DNA of 36,585 nt. It comes from Bacteroidota bacterium (GTDB lineage: Bacteria; Bacteroidota; Bacteroidia; JAADEI01). Positions 7,489 to 16,356 of this stretch are shown piece after piece; the stretch's first letter is position 1; every line of letters starts with the position of its first letter. The DNA lies in NCBI GenBank assembly GCA_026992635.1, contig JALWYU010000098.1, positions 1-36,585 on the forward strand. The letters are read 5' to 3'. The notes under the pieces were generated by a model. The model had not been told where the DNA came from. It saw only the letters and a list, made by a program, of their open reading frames with translations, and searched no databases. Made by a program: the position numbers and the translations under genes.

Positions 7489-10149
7489 ATGCGCAGGGGG
7501 AAGTGGTGCGGAAAGTTTGGGTTTATGTTCAGGAATGGATGTGTGGGCATAGTCTTTGTGTTTTGGGGTATATGGCTGGGTGGACCGGCTCAGGCGCAGG
7601 TATCCTATCAGCCTGGTAAGGAGTACATTCTGGGTGGTGTCTCCTTTACAATAGATGGGCTGGATGACGTCCCCACCGAAGTCCTGCACGCCCTGACAGG
7701 GTTGCGCCCGGGCGAACGGATCCGGATCCCCGGAGACCAAACCCGCGATGCACTGAAGCGTCTCTGGCAACAGGATCTCTTTGTCTCGCTCCGTATGGAA
7801 GTCGCGGAGGTTCGTGGCGATACTGTTTACTTGCGGATTGTGGGTAGAGGACAGCCACGCATCGCGAAGTACACCATTGTGGGTGTGCCTCGTGGTCAGG
7901 CAGAAGAGATCGCGGAACGCATCGGTTCGCTTAAAGGAAAAGCCTTCACGCAATCGCTCCAAACCATGATTCAGGCACGTGTCCAGCATTACTATCGGGA
8001 AAAAGGCTTTTTGTATTGCCGGACGCGTGTGGTCGTGAAAGATACGGATGAGACCGGCAGATTGATTCTGGCTATTCATGTTCACCGCGGGCGGAAGGTC
8101 CGCATCCATGAAATTGATTTTGTCGGGAATGTGCGGTTTTCTGACCGGCGTCTTCGCATGCAATTGAAGAAAACGAAAGTCTACCCACGCTTCTGGATTT
8201 TACGGCGTTTTTCACTCCATGCACTTCTCTGCGGGCAGGACAGACGGTGTACACCGGAAGACCTGCTCGTCATCCCGCAATTTCTACGCAATATGGTGGA
8301 CTACTGGGGACAGCGTGTTCGCCTCACCATTTTCCATTCTTCGCGCTACCAGGAAGAACAATTTCAGGCAGACCTTCGCAACATGCTGGAGTTCTACTAT
8401 CGCCATGGGTTTCGCAATGCTCGTGTCTTGAAAGATACAGTGATGCTCCTGGCAGATTCTACGCTCTGGATCCGAATTTGGGTTGACGAAGGTAATCAGT
8501 ACTATTTTGGCAGGATTACCTGGACGGGCAACCACCTGTATTCTGACTCTTTTTTGACGATGCGCCTGGGCATTCGTCCGGGCGAAGTGTACAACCGTGA
8601 ACGGTTGACCCAGCGCCTGTTCGGCGATCCTGCCGGCACCGACATTGCCTCCCTCTATATGGATCAGGGTTACCTGTTCTTCAATGCGGTGCCCCGGGAA
8701 ATCCGAGTCCGCAACGACACGATTGACATTGAGATTCGGATTTACGAAGGTCCGCAAGCCACGATTCAGCAGGTTTACATTCAGGGCAACACCAAAACGC
8801 ATGATCATGTCATCCGACGTGAGCTCTACACGGATCCAGGTAATATTTTTTCCCGGCGGGATGTGATTCGCTCCCAGCAACGGCTTGCCAGCCTCAATCT
8901 CTTTGACCCCGAACAACTGAAGATTCAGCCGGAGCCCCGTCCGGAAACGGGCGAAGTGGATCTTCGTTATGAGGTTACGGAGCGTGCGTCGGACCAGGTG
9001 GAACTCTCTGCAGGCTATGGGAATCGCATGCTGGTGGGGACGCTCGGCTTAATCCTCAATAATTTTTCGTTTCGGGAGTTGATTACGGGTAAGGGGTGGG
9101 ATCCATTGCCGGCGGGCGATGCCCAGCGCCTCTCAATTCGTGCGCAGTCAAACTACTATGGATACAGGGCGTTAACGGTATCGGTGAGCGACCCATGGTT
9201 TGGCGGGCGCAAGCCCCATTCTTTTACCACCACGTTTTACTACAATGTGTTTCAGGGCTTTGCCCCGGTCGTGGATTCATTGCCCAGCAAACAGAGGACA
9301 CTCGGTGTGAACTGTTCCTGGGGTTTCCGCCTGCGCTTCCCCGACGACTACTTCATGCTGTTTCTCTCACTGGAATACCAGCAAATTCACTTAGTCAATT
9401 CAGCGTATTTCTCTACGCTCCTCACCAGTGGCACGGTCAACAATGCATTCCTGGAATTGAAACTGACACGTAATTCTGTTGATCAGCCGCTTTTTCCCAG
9501 GCAAGGAGCACAAATCACGTTGACGTGGCGACTGACTCCTCCTTATTCGTTGCTCTTTCCTGTAGCGGTTTCTCCGGAGCTTCCTCCTGAGGAACGATAT
9601 CGCTGGCTGGAATACTACAAGTGGAAGGTGGATGCTGAATGGTATCTTCCCCTGGATTTCCGGAGGAAATTCGTGGGGAAAATCCGGTTCAGCTTTGGAC
9701 TGATGGGTGGCTATCAACCAGCGTTAGGTGCTCCACCCTTTGAGCGTTTTGACCTGGGTGGCGATGGCTTCTCCAACTTTTATCTGTATGGCAAGGAGGT
9801 GGTTTCCCTGCGTGGTTACAATCCCTTTTTGCTGAATGCACGGGCATTTCAGAAACTCTCCTTGGAGTTGCGCTATCCGGTTGTGCTCAGTCCGATGTCC
9901 ACGATTTTTGTCTTAGCGTTTGCGGAAGGGGGGAATGCCTGGTCGGACCCCGCACGGATTCAACTCTTTGATTTGTACCGGTCTGTGGGTGTGGGCATTC
10001 GTTTTCTGTTGCCCATGGTAGGTTTAATGGGCTTTGATTTTGGCATTGGTCTGGATGTGCCTTATGCGCCACGTCCTGAAAGATGGACGGATTACTTTCG
10101 GGCGCCTTATTCACGCGTGAGCATTATTCTGGGCTTTGAACCGTACTGA
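7489..10149 (+). CDS. bamA: Outer-membrane protein assembly factor BamA
   Basis: About 886 residues. The signal peptide ends near GGPAQAQ. Several POTRA units follow, each with the beta-alpha-alpha-beta-beta pattern and a recurring Gly-Asn (e.g. IDFVGNVRFSDRRLR, ITWTGNHLYSDSFLTMRLG, VYIQGNTKTHDHVIRREL). The Omp85 barrel begins around the ELSAGYGNRMLVGTLGL strand, and VSVSDPWFGGRKP is the usual early-barrel motif. The loop-6 signature is present as LRGY near the end, and the protein ends in an aromatic residue (GFEPY). BamA folds beta-barrel proteins into the outer membrane. Start choice: ATG 7489 follows GAAAGG; ATG 7525 is an alternative that still leaves a complete signal peptide. The frame continues upstream into uppS but that part is unlikely to be translated. 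The Skp-like chaperone gene follows after 30 bp. Confidence 0.95.
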   Translation: MRRGKWCGKFGFMFRNGCVGIVFVFWGIWLGGPAQAQVSYQPGKEYILGGVSFTIDGLDDVPTEVLHALTGLRPGERIRIPGDQTRDALKRLWQQDLFVSLRMEVAEVRGDTVYLRIVGRGQPRIAKYTIVGVPRGQAEEIAERIGSLKGKAFTQSLQTMIQARVQHYYREKGFLYCRTRVVVKDTDETGRLILAIHVHRGRKVRIHEIDFVGNVRFSDRRLRMQLKKTKVYPRFWILRRFSLHALLCGQDRRCTPEDLLVIPQFLRNMVDYWGQRVRLTIFHSSRYQEEQFQADLRNMLEFYYRHGFRNARVLKDTVMLLADSTLWIRIWVDEGNQYYFGRITWTGNHLYSDSFLTMRLGIRPGEVYNRERLTQRLFGDPAGTDIASLYMDQGYLFFNAVPREIRVRNDTIDIEIRIYEGPQATIQQVYIQGNTKTHDHVIRRELYTDPGNIFSRRDVIRSQQRLASLNLFDPEQLKIQPEPRPETGEVDLRYEVTERASDQVELSAGYGNRMLVGTLGLILNNFSFRELITGKGWDPLPAGDAQRLSIRAQSNYYGYRALTVSVSDPWFGGRKPHSFTTTFYYNVFQGFAPVVDSLPSKQRTLGVNCSWGFRLRFPDDYFMLFLSLEYQQIHLVNSAYFSTLLTSGTVNNAFLELKLTRNSVDQPLFPRQGAQITLTWRLTPPYSLLFPVAVSPELPPEERYRWLEYYKWKVDAEWYLPLDFRRKFVGKIRFSFGLMGGYQPALGAPPFERFDLGGDGFSNFYLYGKEVVSLRGYNPFLLNARAFQKLSLELRYPVVLSPMSTIFVLAFAEGGNAWSDPARIQLFDLYRSVGVGIRFLLPMVGLMGFDFGIGLDVPYAPRPERWTDYFRAPYSRVSIILGFEPY

Positions 10150-10179
10150 ATGTTGGGCATAGTCTGAAACGGGAAATTC

Positions 10180-10719
10180 ATGGGTAGGGTTGCGAAATGG
10201 TTTTGGCGCGGTGCCCTTGTGCTGGGCGGATTGTTCCTGTGCGGGCTTTCCGGGGTGTGGGGTCAGCGCGTTGCCGTGGTGGACACGCGTGCCATCATGG
10301 AAGCCATGCCCGAATACCAGAAAGCCCGGCGCTATCTGGATTCCCTGGCACGTGCCTGGCATCAGGAAATTGAAAATCGTCAGCGGGAAATTGCGCAGCT
10401 TCGTCAGCAGTATCAAGAAGAAAAGTTTTTGCTCACTGAGGAGATGCGCCGGGAACGTGAACAGCTCATTCAGGACAAGGAGCAGGAAATGCGTCAATTG
10501 CAGCGTAGTTACTTTGGTCCGAATGGCAAGCTCTTTCAGGAGCAGGAACGCTTGCTCAAACCCATTCAGGAGAAAATTTATCAGGCGGTTCGGGAAGTGG
10601 CGATGAACAAGCGGTATTCGCTGGTACTGGATCAATCAGCGGGCGCTATGATCCTCTACGTAGAGAGGCGGTACGACATTACTGATGAAGTCAAGAAACG
10701 ACTTGGGCTCAAAGACTGA
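10180..10719 (+). CDS. OmpH/Skp family periplasmic chaperone
   Basis: 179 residues, typical for Skp/OmpH. A signal peptide ends at GVWGQ. The mature protein begins with the family strand RVAVVDTRAIMEAMPEYQKA, then a long charged coiled coil (about 45-125, rich in E, Q, R and K) that would form the tentacle of the trimer. It returns to the core with YSLVLDQSAGAMILYVERRYDIT. Skp holds unfolded outer-membrane proteins in the periplasm on their way to BamA, encoded immediately upstream. The stop codon directly abuts the GTG at 10720 in front of the acyl-ligase gene, so all three are probably one transcript. Confidence 0.92.
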   Translation: MGRVAKWFWRGALVLGGLFLCGLSGVWGQRVAVVDTRAIMEAMPEYQKARRYLDSLARAWHQEIENRQREIAQLRQQYQEEKFLLTEEMRREREQLIQDKEQEMRQLQRSYFGPNGKLFQEQERLLKPIQEKIYQAVREVAMNKRYSLVLDQSAGAMILYVERRYDITDEVKKRLGLKD

Positions 10720-10752
10720 GTGAAGCTGGTGGATGGGAACGGGAACGGGCAC

Positions 10753-11802
10753 ATGGCTGGTACTGGTGGTTCTGTCTGGAGCCGTCAGGCTTTTGAGAGG
10801 TGTTTTGCGGAGTGGGAGCGACTCTACTGGTGGCAACAATCGTATGTGCCTGTGTTTCGGGAGTGGGTCTTGCGGAGGGGCAGGCGCACCAAATCACTGC
10901 CTGTTTTTTTACCAATAGAGGTGTTTCGGTATCGGGTTGTCCTGGGTGAGGGACTGGTTCCGCGTAGCGTTTTTCGGAGTAGTGGGACGACGGGCAGGCC
11001 GCCCGCCAGACATTTTCGTGCGTTTCCTGAACTGTATCGTGAGAGTGTATGGCGGGGGTTTACCTGGTGGTCGCAAACGGTGATGGGCTGGTCTTCCGAT
11101 CGGTGGTGGCATATCAGTTTATTTCCCGCCCCTGCAATTCGCCAGCACAGCTCACTCAATACCATGATTGCCTGGCTAATGGAGAAGACCCTTTCTGACG
11201 CGACCCAGCAATTGGTGTTGCCGCGGGGCACATGGATTGCGCCCGAGTTGTCTAAGGATGTTGCGCGTTTGTATACTGCGTTGATGGAAGCCATTGCTGT
11301 AATCCCAGGAGGATATCGTCCACTTGTGTGGGGTCCACCTTTCGTATTTATTGCGCTGGCGGAACGGGGCAAATCTTTGCCCTCGGAAACCTGCATCATT
11401 GAGACTGGTGGAATGAAGGGGCGGGGTCCCGAGCCCGATCGCCGCACACTTCACCGATGGTTAGCCCGTCGTCTCGGCTGCTCTGTCCATTCTGAATTTG
11501 GCATGTGTGAGCTGAGTGTACAGGCGTATACTGTGGAAGCCGGCGTCTTTGCTTTTCCTCCGTGGGTGCACATCCAGGTGGAAGATCCACAGGTGCCGGG
11601 GAAGCTCGCTGGGCACAGGATGCGACGTCATGTTCGTCCTGGTCGCCTTTGCCTGATTGATCCCTACAATTTTGAAACCTGCGCGTTTCTGGCTACAGAA
11701 GATCTGGTTCAACCCCTAAACGCAACCTGTTTTCAGGTGATTGGACGACTGGAAACCTGTGATTTACGTGGCTGCCACCTTCTCTGGACGGAAGCGCATT
11801 AA
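10753..11802 (+). CDS. LuxE-like acyl-protein synthetase / adenylate-forming acyl ligase
   Basis: About 349 residues. The adenylation P-loop signature SSGTTGRP follows a short N-terminal helix region. Later come IETGGMKGRG and a CSVHSEFGMCELSVQAY segment, which matches the LuxE / Bacteroidota acyl-transferase pattern (ETGG-KGR, then HSEYGMTEL). LuxE activates a fatty acid with ATP and takes it onto a cysteine; related Bacteroidota proteins are widespread and not characterised to my knowledge. No LuxC reductase or acyl carrier protein is visible nearby. A GTG at 10720 directly after the ompH stop is an alternative start, followed by a GGGAAC tandem; ATG 10753 gives the usual N-terminal length. 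It ends 30 bp from the convergent protease gene. The family call is good, the substrate is unknown. Confidence 0.8.
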   Translation: MAGTGGSVWSRQAFERCFAEWERLYWWQQSYVPVFREWVLRRGRRTKSLPVFLPIEVFRYRVVLGEGLVPRSVFRSSGTTGRPPARHFRAFPELYRESVWRGFTWWSQTVMGWSSDRWWHISLFPAPAIRQHSSLNTMIAWLMEKTLSDATQQLVLPRGTWIAPELSKDVARLYTALMEAIAVIPGGYRPLVWGPPFVFIALAERGKSLPSETCIIETGGMKGRGPEPDRRTLHRWLARRLGCSVHSEFGMCELSVQAYTVEAGVFAFPPWVHIQVEDPQVPGKLAGHRMRRHVRPGRLCLIDPYNFETCAFLATEDLVQPLNATCFQVIGRLETCDLRGCHLLWTEAH

Positions 11803-11832
11803 ATGGGTGTGGAATGCGGAATGTGCGAAGTG

Positions 11833-14800
11833 TTACCGGTTCACCAGGACTTTGTGCCAGGTCGTCCATTGTGCAGCTCGTCCCCGGATGAAATACACGC
11901 CGGGGACTAACGCAAACTGGTGCTGTGCCTGGGCTGGTAACAATACCTGTACGATTTGTCTGCCATCTGCTGTGTAGAGGGCGAGTTGAACAGGAGTTGT
12001 ACCCCGGTTTTGTACGATGAGCCAGGAACCTTGCCGTACGGTGAACCAAAGCGGATTCATAGCATGCGTTCTTGCGGCGTTCAGGGAGGCGCCGGTGGGG
12101 GCATCGCCCGGCACCTGAACAGACACCTGTACACGGCAACCATTGACATCCGTAACCGTGGCGGTATACCATCCTGGGCATAAGCCCGTTACAATAGCGC
12201 CGGTATCGCCTGAACTCCAGACGATGGTATACGGAGGCGTCCCTCCCTGGATGGTTAAGTGAATTGCTCCTGTGCAGGTATTGCCCGTCGCGGCAATGAC
12301 GGTATCCACATTGACCTGAATGGTATCCTGATTGACCAGGGCAAACGTTCCGGATACCTGACATCCTGCCTGGTCAGTAACAACCACGGAATACACCCCT
12401 GCACCAATCCCCTGTAAAACAGCACCTGTATCACCGGTATTCCACTGGTAGGTGTAAGGAGGAATACCCTGAACGCCTGCTACGGCAATGACGCCAGAGG
12501 AATCCCCGGGACACAGTGGATGGACTTCCTGAACCAGCATGAGCGTTAAATGACTCAGTGCATCCAGTGTGAATGTGTCGGAAAACTGGCAGCCTGCCCC
12601 ATCCGTAACCGTCACGATGTAGGTTCCTTCTGGCAGGTTAGTGAGCACGCATCCGGTATCGCCCGTGTTCCACGAACAGGTGTAGGGGGGCTGGTTACCG
12701 TTTATGGTTACGGTGATGGCGCCATCGGAGGTATAGGTGCAGGTGGGTGCTTGTGGTTGTATTGTGAGTGTGGGGGCGGGCGGACCTGTCAGCACAATGG
12801 TATCTGACGTGGTGCATCCGGCACTATCCTGGACCGTAACGATGTAGGTGCCTGCGGTCAGTCCGGTGAGCGTACACCCGGTTTGGCCGGTATTCCACGA
12901 ACAGGTGTAGGGAGGCGTTCCGCCCGCAGGTGTGACAGAGATTGTGCCATCCTGGGTTTGGGGGCAGGTGGGATCCTGCGCCTGAACAGTGAGCTGGGGT
13001 GGGTTGGGTGCCGTCAGCGAAAACGTATCCTGGGTTGTGCAGCCATTAGCATCCGTTACAGTAACAATGTAGGTTCCTGTGTCCAGGTTGGTGAGTGTAC
13101 AGCCCGATTGGCCGGTATTCCACGAGCAGGAATAGGCGCCTGTTCCACCACTGATGTTCAGTGTGATGCTTCCGTTTGGTGTTCCGGCACAGGTCGGATT
13201 TTGCGTTGTACCATTCACGGTGAGAGGTGGGGGTGCAATGAGTTGAATTGTGTCTGCCACGCCGCAATTCAGCGTGTCGGTTAAAGTAACGATGTACGTT
13301 CCGGCACACAGCCCGGTCCGCACCAGCGTACCATTTACACCGTCGCTCCATGCGATGGATAGGGGTCCTATGCCATCCCAGGGCGTGTCAATCACCACTG
13401 TGATTGCACCATCGCATGAGCTGGCGCATGAGGGTGCTTGAACGATGATGGTATCAATGCGGACGGGCAGGGCTTCAATGACTGCCAGGTGTGCCATAAC
13501 GAGTCCATAGCCATAGTACTGGTCTTTGCCGGGTGCGCCCAGGTCCATCGCTGTAATTTGCAGTATGCGTCGGGCGGTTCGGTTGTCCATACAGGGATGG
13601 ACGGAAAAGAGGAGCTGGGCTAAGCCAGTGACGTGTGGTGCCGCCATGGAAGTTCCGTTTTTGTAGTTGTAGAGAGAGTCGTATGGGACGGGTGCCACGA
13701 CCGAGTAAATCAATCCGCCATAGACAAGTCGTCCGCCAGGTGCCACGACTTCCTGGTCCACTCCATAGTTGGAGAAGTTGGATAGGGAAATCGTGTTGTT
13801 GTTGGAGTTGTAGTCTACGGAGCCCACGGCAATGACTTCGGGATAACGGGCGGGATAGGCGACAGGGCTCGTGGCACTGTTCCCGGAGGCGGCAATGAGG
13901 ATCTTGCCGTTGTTCCAGGCGGTTTGACAGGCGCTGTGCATGGCGGCATTGTAAGTAGAACTGCCAAAGCTCATGTTGATGGCGCGAATGGGTGCAGTGT
14001 TTGCCATGGCGTTGATGGCGTTGATGATGGCGGTGGTGCTTAAGCTGGGCGTGCCACTGAAGGCGTCGGGCATGGCTTTGCCAAACACGATGGTGTCGTT
14101 GACGATTCCGGCAATCCCCTGCATGTTGTTGATGGTGGCGGCGGCGATGCCCGTAACGTGTGTTCCGTGGTCGTCGCTGGCGGAAGGTGGGTAGACATCG
14201 TTATCGTTGTCGGCAAAATCGTAGCCGTAGAATGCCCAGGTGAGGTCTTCGTGGTTGTAGTCCAGGGCGTTGTCAATGATTCCGATCCAGTAGGGCGATC
14301 CACCCGTAGTGTAGCACCAGGCGCTATCTGCCCAGATGAGCCAGGGCGCCCACGACCAGATAATACTATCCCAGGCAGGGTCATTGGGTACGCATGTCAG
14401 GATGCGGACTTTGGGTTCGGGTTCTATGCCGAGGATGCGTGGTCGTTCGTTGGTGAAGGCATCCTGGATGAGTGCGTAGATGTACTCGGGTGTGGGGATG
14501 GGCACGCGAAAACTGTAAAATCGTTGCAGGTCGGGAAACATGGATGAGTCCAGGAGTTCGGTCAGATGCCATCGGTTTAGAAAGGGCTTGATCTCTGGGA
14601 GGGAGCCTTCTGGAGGGAGGGAGATGATGATGCGGTCCAGCCAGACTGCCGACCAGAATGCGCTGTCGGTAGGGGGATGCTTGAGGACGTGCCACCAGTC
14701 TATGGGTCCGGTCATGGGTATAGGTGGGCAGTCGCGACAGGTGGGTCCACTGGGTCGGTGCGGACCATTCGCCACAGCTGTAATGCACAAGTTAAAGGTG

Positions 14801-14850
14801 ATCAGCAGGTTAGCCAGCGCAGGGGTTAGTCGTTGCAGGGAATTGCGCAT
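11833..14850 (-). CDS. Secreted S8 subtilase with SprB repeats and T9SS sorting domain
   Basis: 1005 residues. Signal peptide about 1-28; a pro-region to about 175; a subtilisin catalytic domain about 176-460 with Asp193 (in IGIIDNALD), His228 (DDHGTHVTG), oxyanion Asn324 (AASGN) and Ser401 (NGTSMAAPHVTG). All triad residues are present, although the usual DTG/DSG reads DNA. Six SprB-type repeats follow (about 465-915). The last ~75 residues form a T9SS type A-like sorting domain (VQLALYTADGRQIVQVL, then GVYFIRG, ending HKVLVNR), so the protein should cross the outer membrane through the T9SS encoded at 25.6-31.9 kb and be released or attached at the surface. Last gene of the minus-strand run; its 165 bp gap from purA holds a promoter candidate, so it may be transcribed separately. 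Substrate unknown. Confidence 0.93.
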   Translation of the reverse strand: MRNSLQRLTPALANLLITFNLCITAVANGPHRPSGPTCRDCPPIPMTGPIDWWHVLKHPPTDSAFWSAVWLDRIIISLPPEGSLPEIKPFLNRWHLTELLDSSMFPDLQRFYSFRVPIPTPEYIYALIQDAFTNERPRILGIEPEPKVRILTCVPNDPAWDSIIWSWAPWLIWADSAWCYTTGGSPYWIGIIDNALDYNHEDLTWAFYGYDFADNDNDVYPPSASDDHGTHVTGIAAATINNMQGIAGIVNDTIVFGKAMPDAFSGTPSLSTTAIINAINAMANTAPIRAINMSFGSSTYNAAMHSACQTAWNNGKILIAASGNSATSPVAYPARYPEVIAVGSVDYNSNNNTISLSNFSNYGVDQEVVAPGGRLVYGGLIYSVVAPVPYDSLYNYKNGTSMAAPHVTGLAQLLFSVHPCMDNRTARRILQITAMDLGAPGKDQYYGYGLVMAHLAVIEALPVRIDTIIVQAPSCASSCDGAITVVIDTPWDGIGPLSIAWSDGVNGTLVRTGLCAGTYIVTLTDTLNCGVADTIQLIAPPPLTVNGTTQNPTCAGTPNGSITLNISGGTGAYSCSWNTGQSGCTLTNLDTGTYIVTVTDANGCTTQDTFSLTAPNPPQLTVQAQDPTCPQTQDGTISVTPAGGTPPYTCSWNTGQTGCTLTGLTAGTYIVTVQDSAGCTTSDTIVLTGPPAPTLTIQPQAPTCTYTSDGAITVTINGNQPPYTCSWNTGDTGCVLTNLPEGTYIVTVTDGAGCQFSDTFTLDALSHLTLMLVQEVHPLCPGDSSGVIAVAGVQGIPPYTYQWNTGDTGAVLQGIGAGVYSVVVTDQAGCQVSGTFALVNQDTIQVNVDTVIAATGNTCTGAIHLTIQGGTPPYTIVWSSGDTGAIVTGLCPGWYTATVTDVNGCRVQVSVQVPGDAPTGASLNAARTHAMNPLWFTVRQGSWLIVQNRGTTPVQLALYTADGRQIVQVLLPAQAQHQFALVPGVYFIRGRAAQWTTWHKVLVNR
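12106..13458 (-). repeat. Six tandem SprB repeats inside the S8 protease gene
   Basis: Codons for residues about 465-915 of the protease. Each unit follows the SprB pattern: PTC, a DGxI strand, PPYTCSWNTG, TGCxLTxL, GTYIVTVTD, then GC. The three central units (about 12556-13230) have exactly the same length, 75 residues or 225 bp: cysteines are at 554/575/584/604, 629/650/659/679 and 704/725/734/754. The outer units are more diverged, and units 5 and 6 lack the CSW and TGC cysteines. SprB repeats are known from the surface adhesin SprB of gliding Flavobacterium. The regular spacing suggests tandem duplication. Confidence 0.88.
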
Positions 14851-14958
14851 GAATGCGGGAATTTACCAGTTTGCAGGTTGCTTATTGTTGTCTACCGATG
14901 GGTTGCCCTGGACTTTAGGGTTGGCTACGGAAAGCGCCGTGCAATTCACCCCCTCCTA

Positions 14959-14987
14959 ATAAGATAATTTGACGACAAAATGGCAAA
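14959..14987 (-). promoter_or_regulatory. Candidate promoter of the S8 protease gene
   Basis: On the minus strand TTTG, a 17-base spacer and TATCTTAT. This approximates the Bacteroidota sigma-A promoter (TTTG ... TAnnTTTG, spacer of about 17-23), matching the first six positions of the -7 element. A purine-rich AGGAGGGGG follows downstream. It lies about 110 bp before the protease ATG in the 165 bp gap after purA. Confidence 0.4.
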
Positions 14988-15015
14988 CGGCGGAACACCA
15001 AATTGCAAGGTCCAC

Positions 15016-16353
15016 TCAAAAAATTCCAGATTGGGCTGGTAGACTGGCGAGTTCACGCAATGGCATCCATGCTTCTTTTTCGGGACCTGTAGAAAGGGCA
15101 AGGACCGGGACACCCGTCGCCTCCTCAATCCGCTGGATGTACTGACGAACCGAAGGATGTAAAGTTTGTGGAGCAACGAACAGGCGGTCCCACCCGGGAC
15201 ATTCTTCATATATGGGAAGCCACTCCTGGAGGTGAACGGGAAATTCCCGGCTTTGCTTTCCTGAGGTTTTGTGCTGGTAAGCAATGGCGAGGGGTAACGA
15301 TTCCCGTCCGCTCAGCACGTCTATTTTTGTCAGGAAGAGTCCATGAACAGCATTAAGCATGACGGCATAACGGAGAGCGACTAAGTCCAGCCAGCCACAG
15401 CGACGTGGTCGCCCAGTAGTGGACCCGTATTCGCCGCCCTTTTCACGAAGCCATTCCTGGTCTGGCAAAGCACATTCTGTGGGGAAGGGTCCTTCTCCTA
15501 CGCGCGTCACGTAGGCTTTGGCAACGCCATAGACATGGCGAATCATCCGAAAGTGGATACCCAGCTCTGCACAGACGGCAGTGGCTAAGGTTCTTGAGGA
15601 CGTCACGTAGGGATAGGTGCCAAAGAGGTTATCCAGCAAAGTACCCTGGGCACCTTCTACTAAGATGCGATGCTGGTGCCTGTTCAGATGGGTATCCAGC
15701 CAGTAGGGACCGTTGACAATCTGGATGGAGTCCAGCAGGTCATGAATCGCAGCAAACCATTGTTGCTCCTCTGCAGGGTCTATTCCCGGATGATTTGCCT
15801 GGGTCTGTGCAAACGCTTCTGGGTGGATTGCCTTTGCCAAGCGCAGGTGTTTATCACGCAGGTAGGCGTATTGGTTGTGGAAATCGCGTGTATGGGCGAT
15901 ACCAATGGGCAGACCATTTCGTCCGGTTTTATCCATGTGGACAGGTCCAATCCCGCGAAGTGTAGATCCGATGCGCCGTGCACCTTTTGCCTGTTCAGAT
16001 AAGCGGTCCAGCAGTCGGTGTGTGGGTAGGATCAGGTGGGCGCGCGCGTCAATAATGATTCGGTTTTGCCAGGGGATCCCTCGTTCTTCCAGGCGCCGTA
16101 ATTCTTCGCGAAGGATGATGGGGTCAATGACCATGCCCGCCCCTAAGAACGCAATGGTGTGGGGATGGACAATGCCCGAAGGGATATGGTGCAGGATTAA
16201 GGGCTGGTCGGAGGCGTCGGGAAAAATCGTGTGGCCAGCGTTGGGGCCACCCTGAAAACGCGCAACAATGTCATATTCCTGTGCCAGGACATGCACGACT
16301 TTTCCTTTGCCTTCGTCGCCCCATTGCAATCCAACGAGCACATCCACGTACAT
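15016..16353 (-). CDS. purA: Adenylosuccinate synthetase
   Basis: 445 residues, slightly longer than the usual ~425-430. The N-terminus has the GTPase-like loop QWGDEGKGK with catalytic Asp, then GGPNAGHT with the catalytic His. IMP-site motifs follow: RRIGSTLRGIGP, VEGAQGTLLD and TYPYVTSS. Near the C-terminal third is EYGSTTGRPRRCGWLD. The enzyme joins IMP and aspartate using GTP, the committed step to AMP. The gene starts 3 bp after the rel stop, so the two are surely co-transcribed. ppGpp is a known inhibitor of PurA in other bacteria, so a rel-purA pair makes physiological sense, though this link here is inference. The N-terminus begins directly at the first strand, which supports the start. 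Confidence 0.96.
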   Translation of the reverse strand: MYVDVLVGLQWGDEGKGKVVHVLAQEYDIVARFQGGPNAGHTIFPDASDQPLILHHIPSGIVHPHTIAFLGAGMVIDPIILREELRRLEERGIPWQNRIIIDARAHLILPTHRLLDRLSEQAKGARRIGSTLRGIGPVHMDKTGRNGLPIGIAHTRDFHNQYAYLRDKHLRLAKAIHPEAFAQTQANHPGIDPAEEQQWFAAIHDLLDSIQIVNGPYWLDTHLNRHQHRILVEGAQGTLLDNLFGTYPYVTSSRTLATAVCAELGIHFRMIRHVYGVAKAYVTRVGEGPFPTECALPDQEWLREKGGEYGSTTGRPRRCGWLDLVALRYAVMLNAVHGLFLTKIDVLSGRESLPLAIAYQHKTSGKQSREFPVHLQEWLPIYEECPGWDRLFVAPQTLHPSVRQYIQRIEEATGVPVLALSTGPEKEAWMPLRELASLPAQSGIF

Positions 16354-16356
16354 GGG

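Noticed and set aside
12556-13230. Regular 225-bp repeats considered as a CRISPR array or satellite
   Set aside because: Units are in-frame protein repeats with far too long a period for CRISPR and no spacers.
12883-13284. Plus-strand open frame with repeat-like protein sequence
   Set aside because: Its internal repetition mirrors the SprB repeats of the protease on the other strand; no start or family support.
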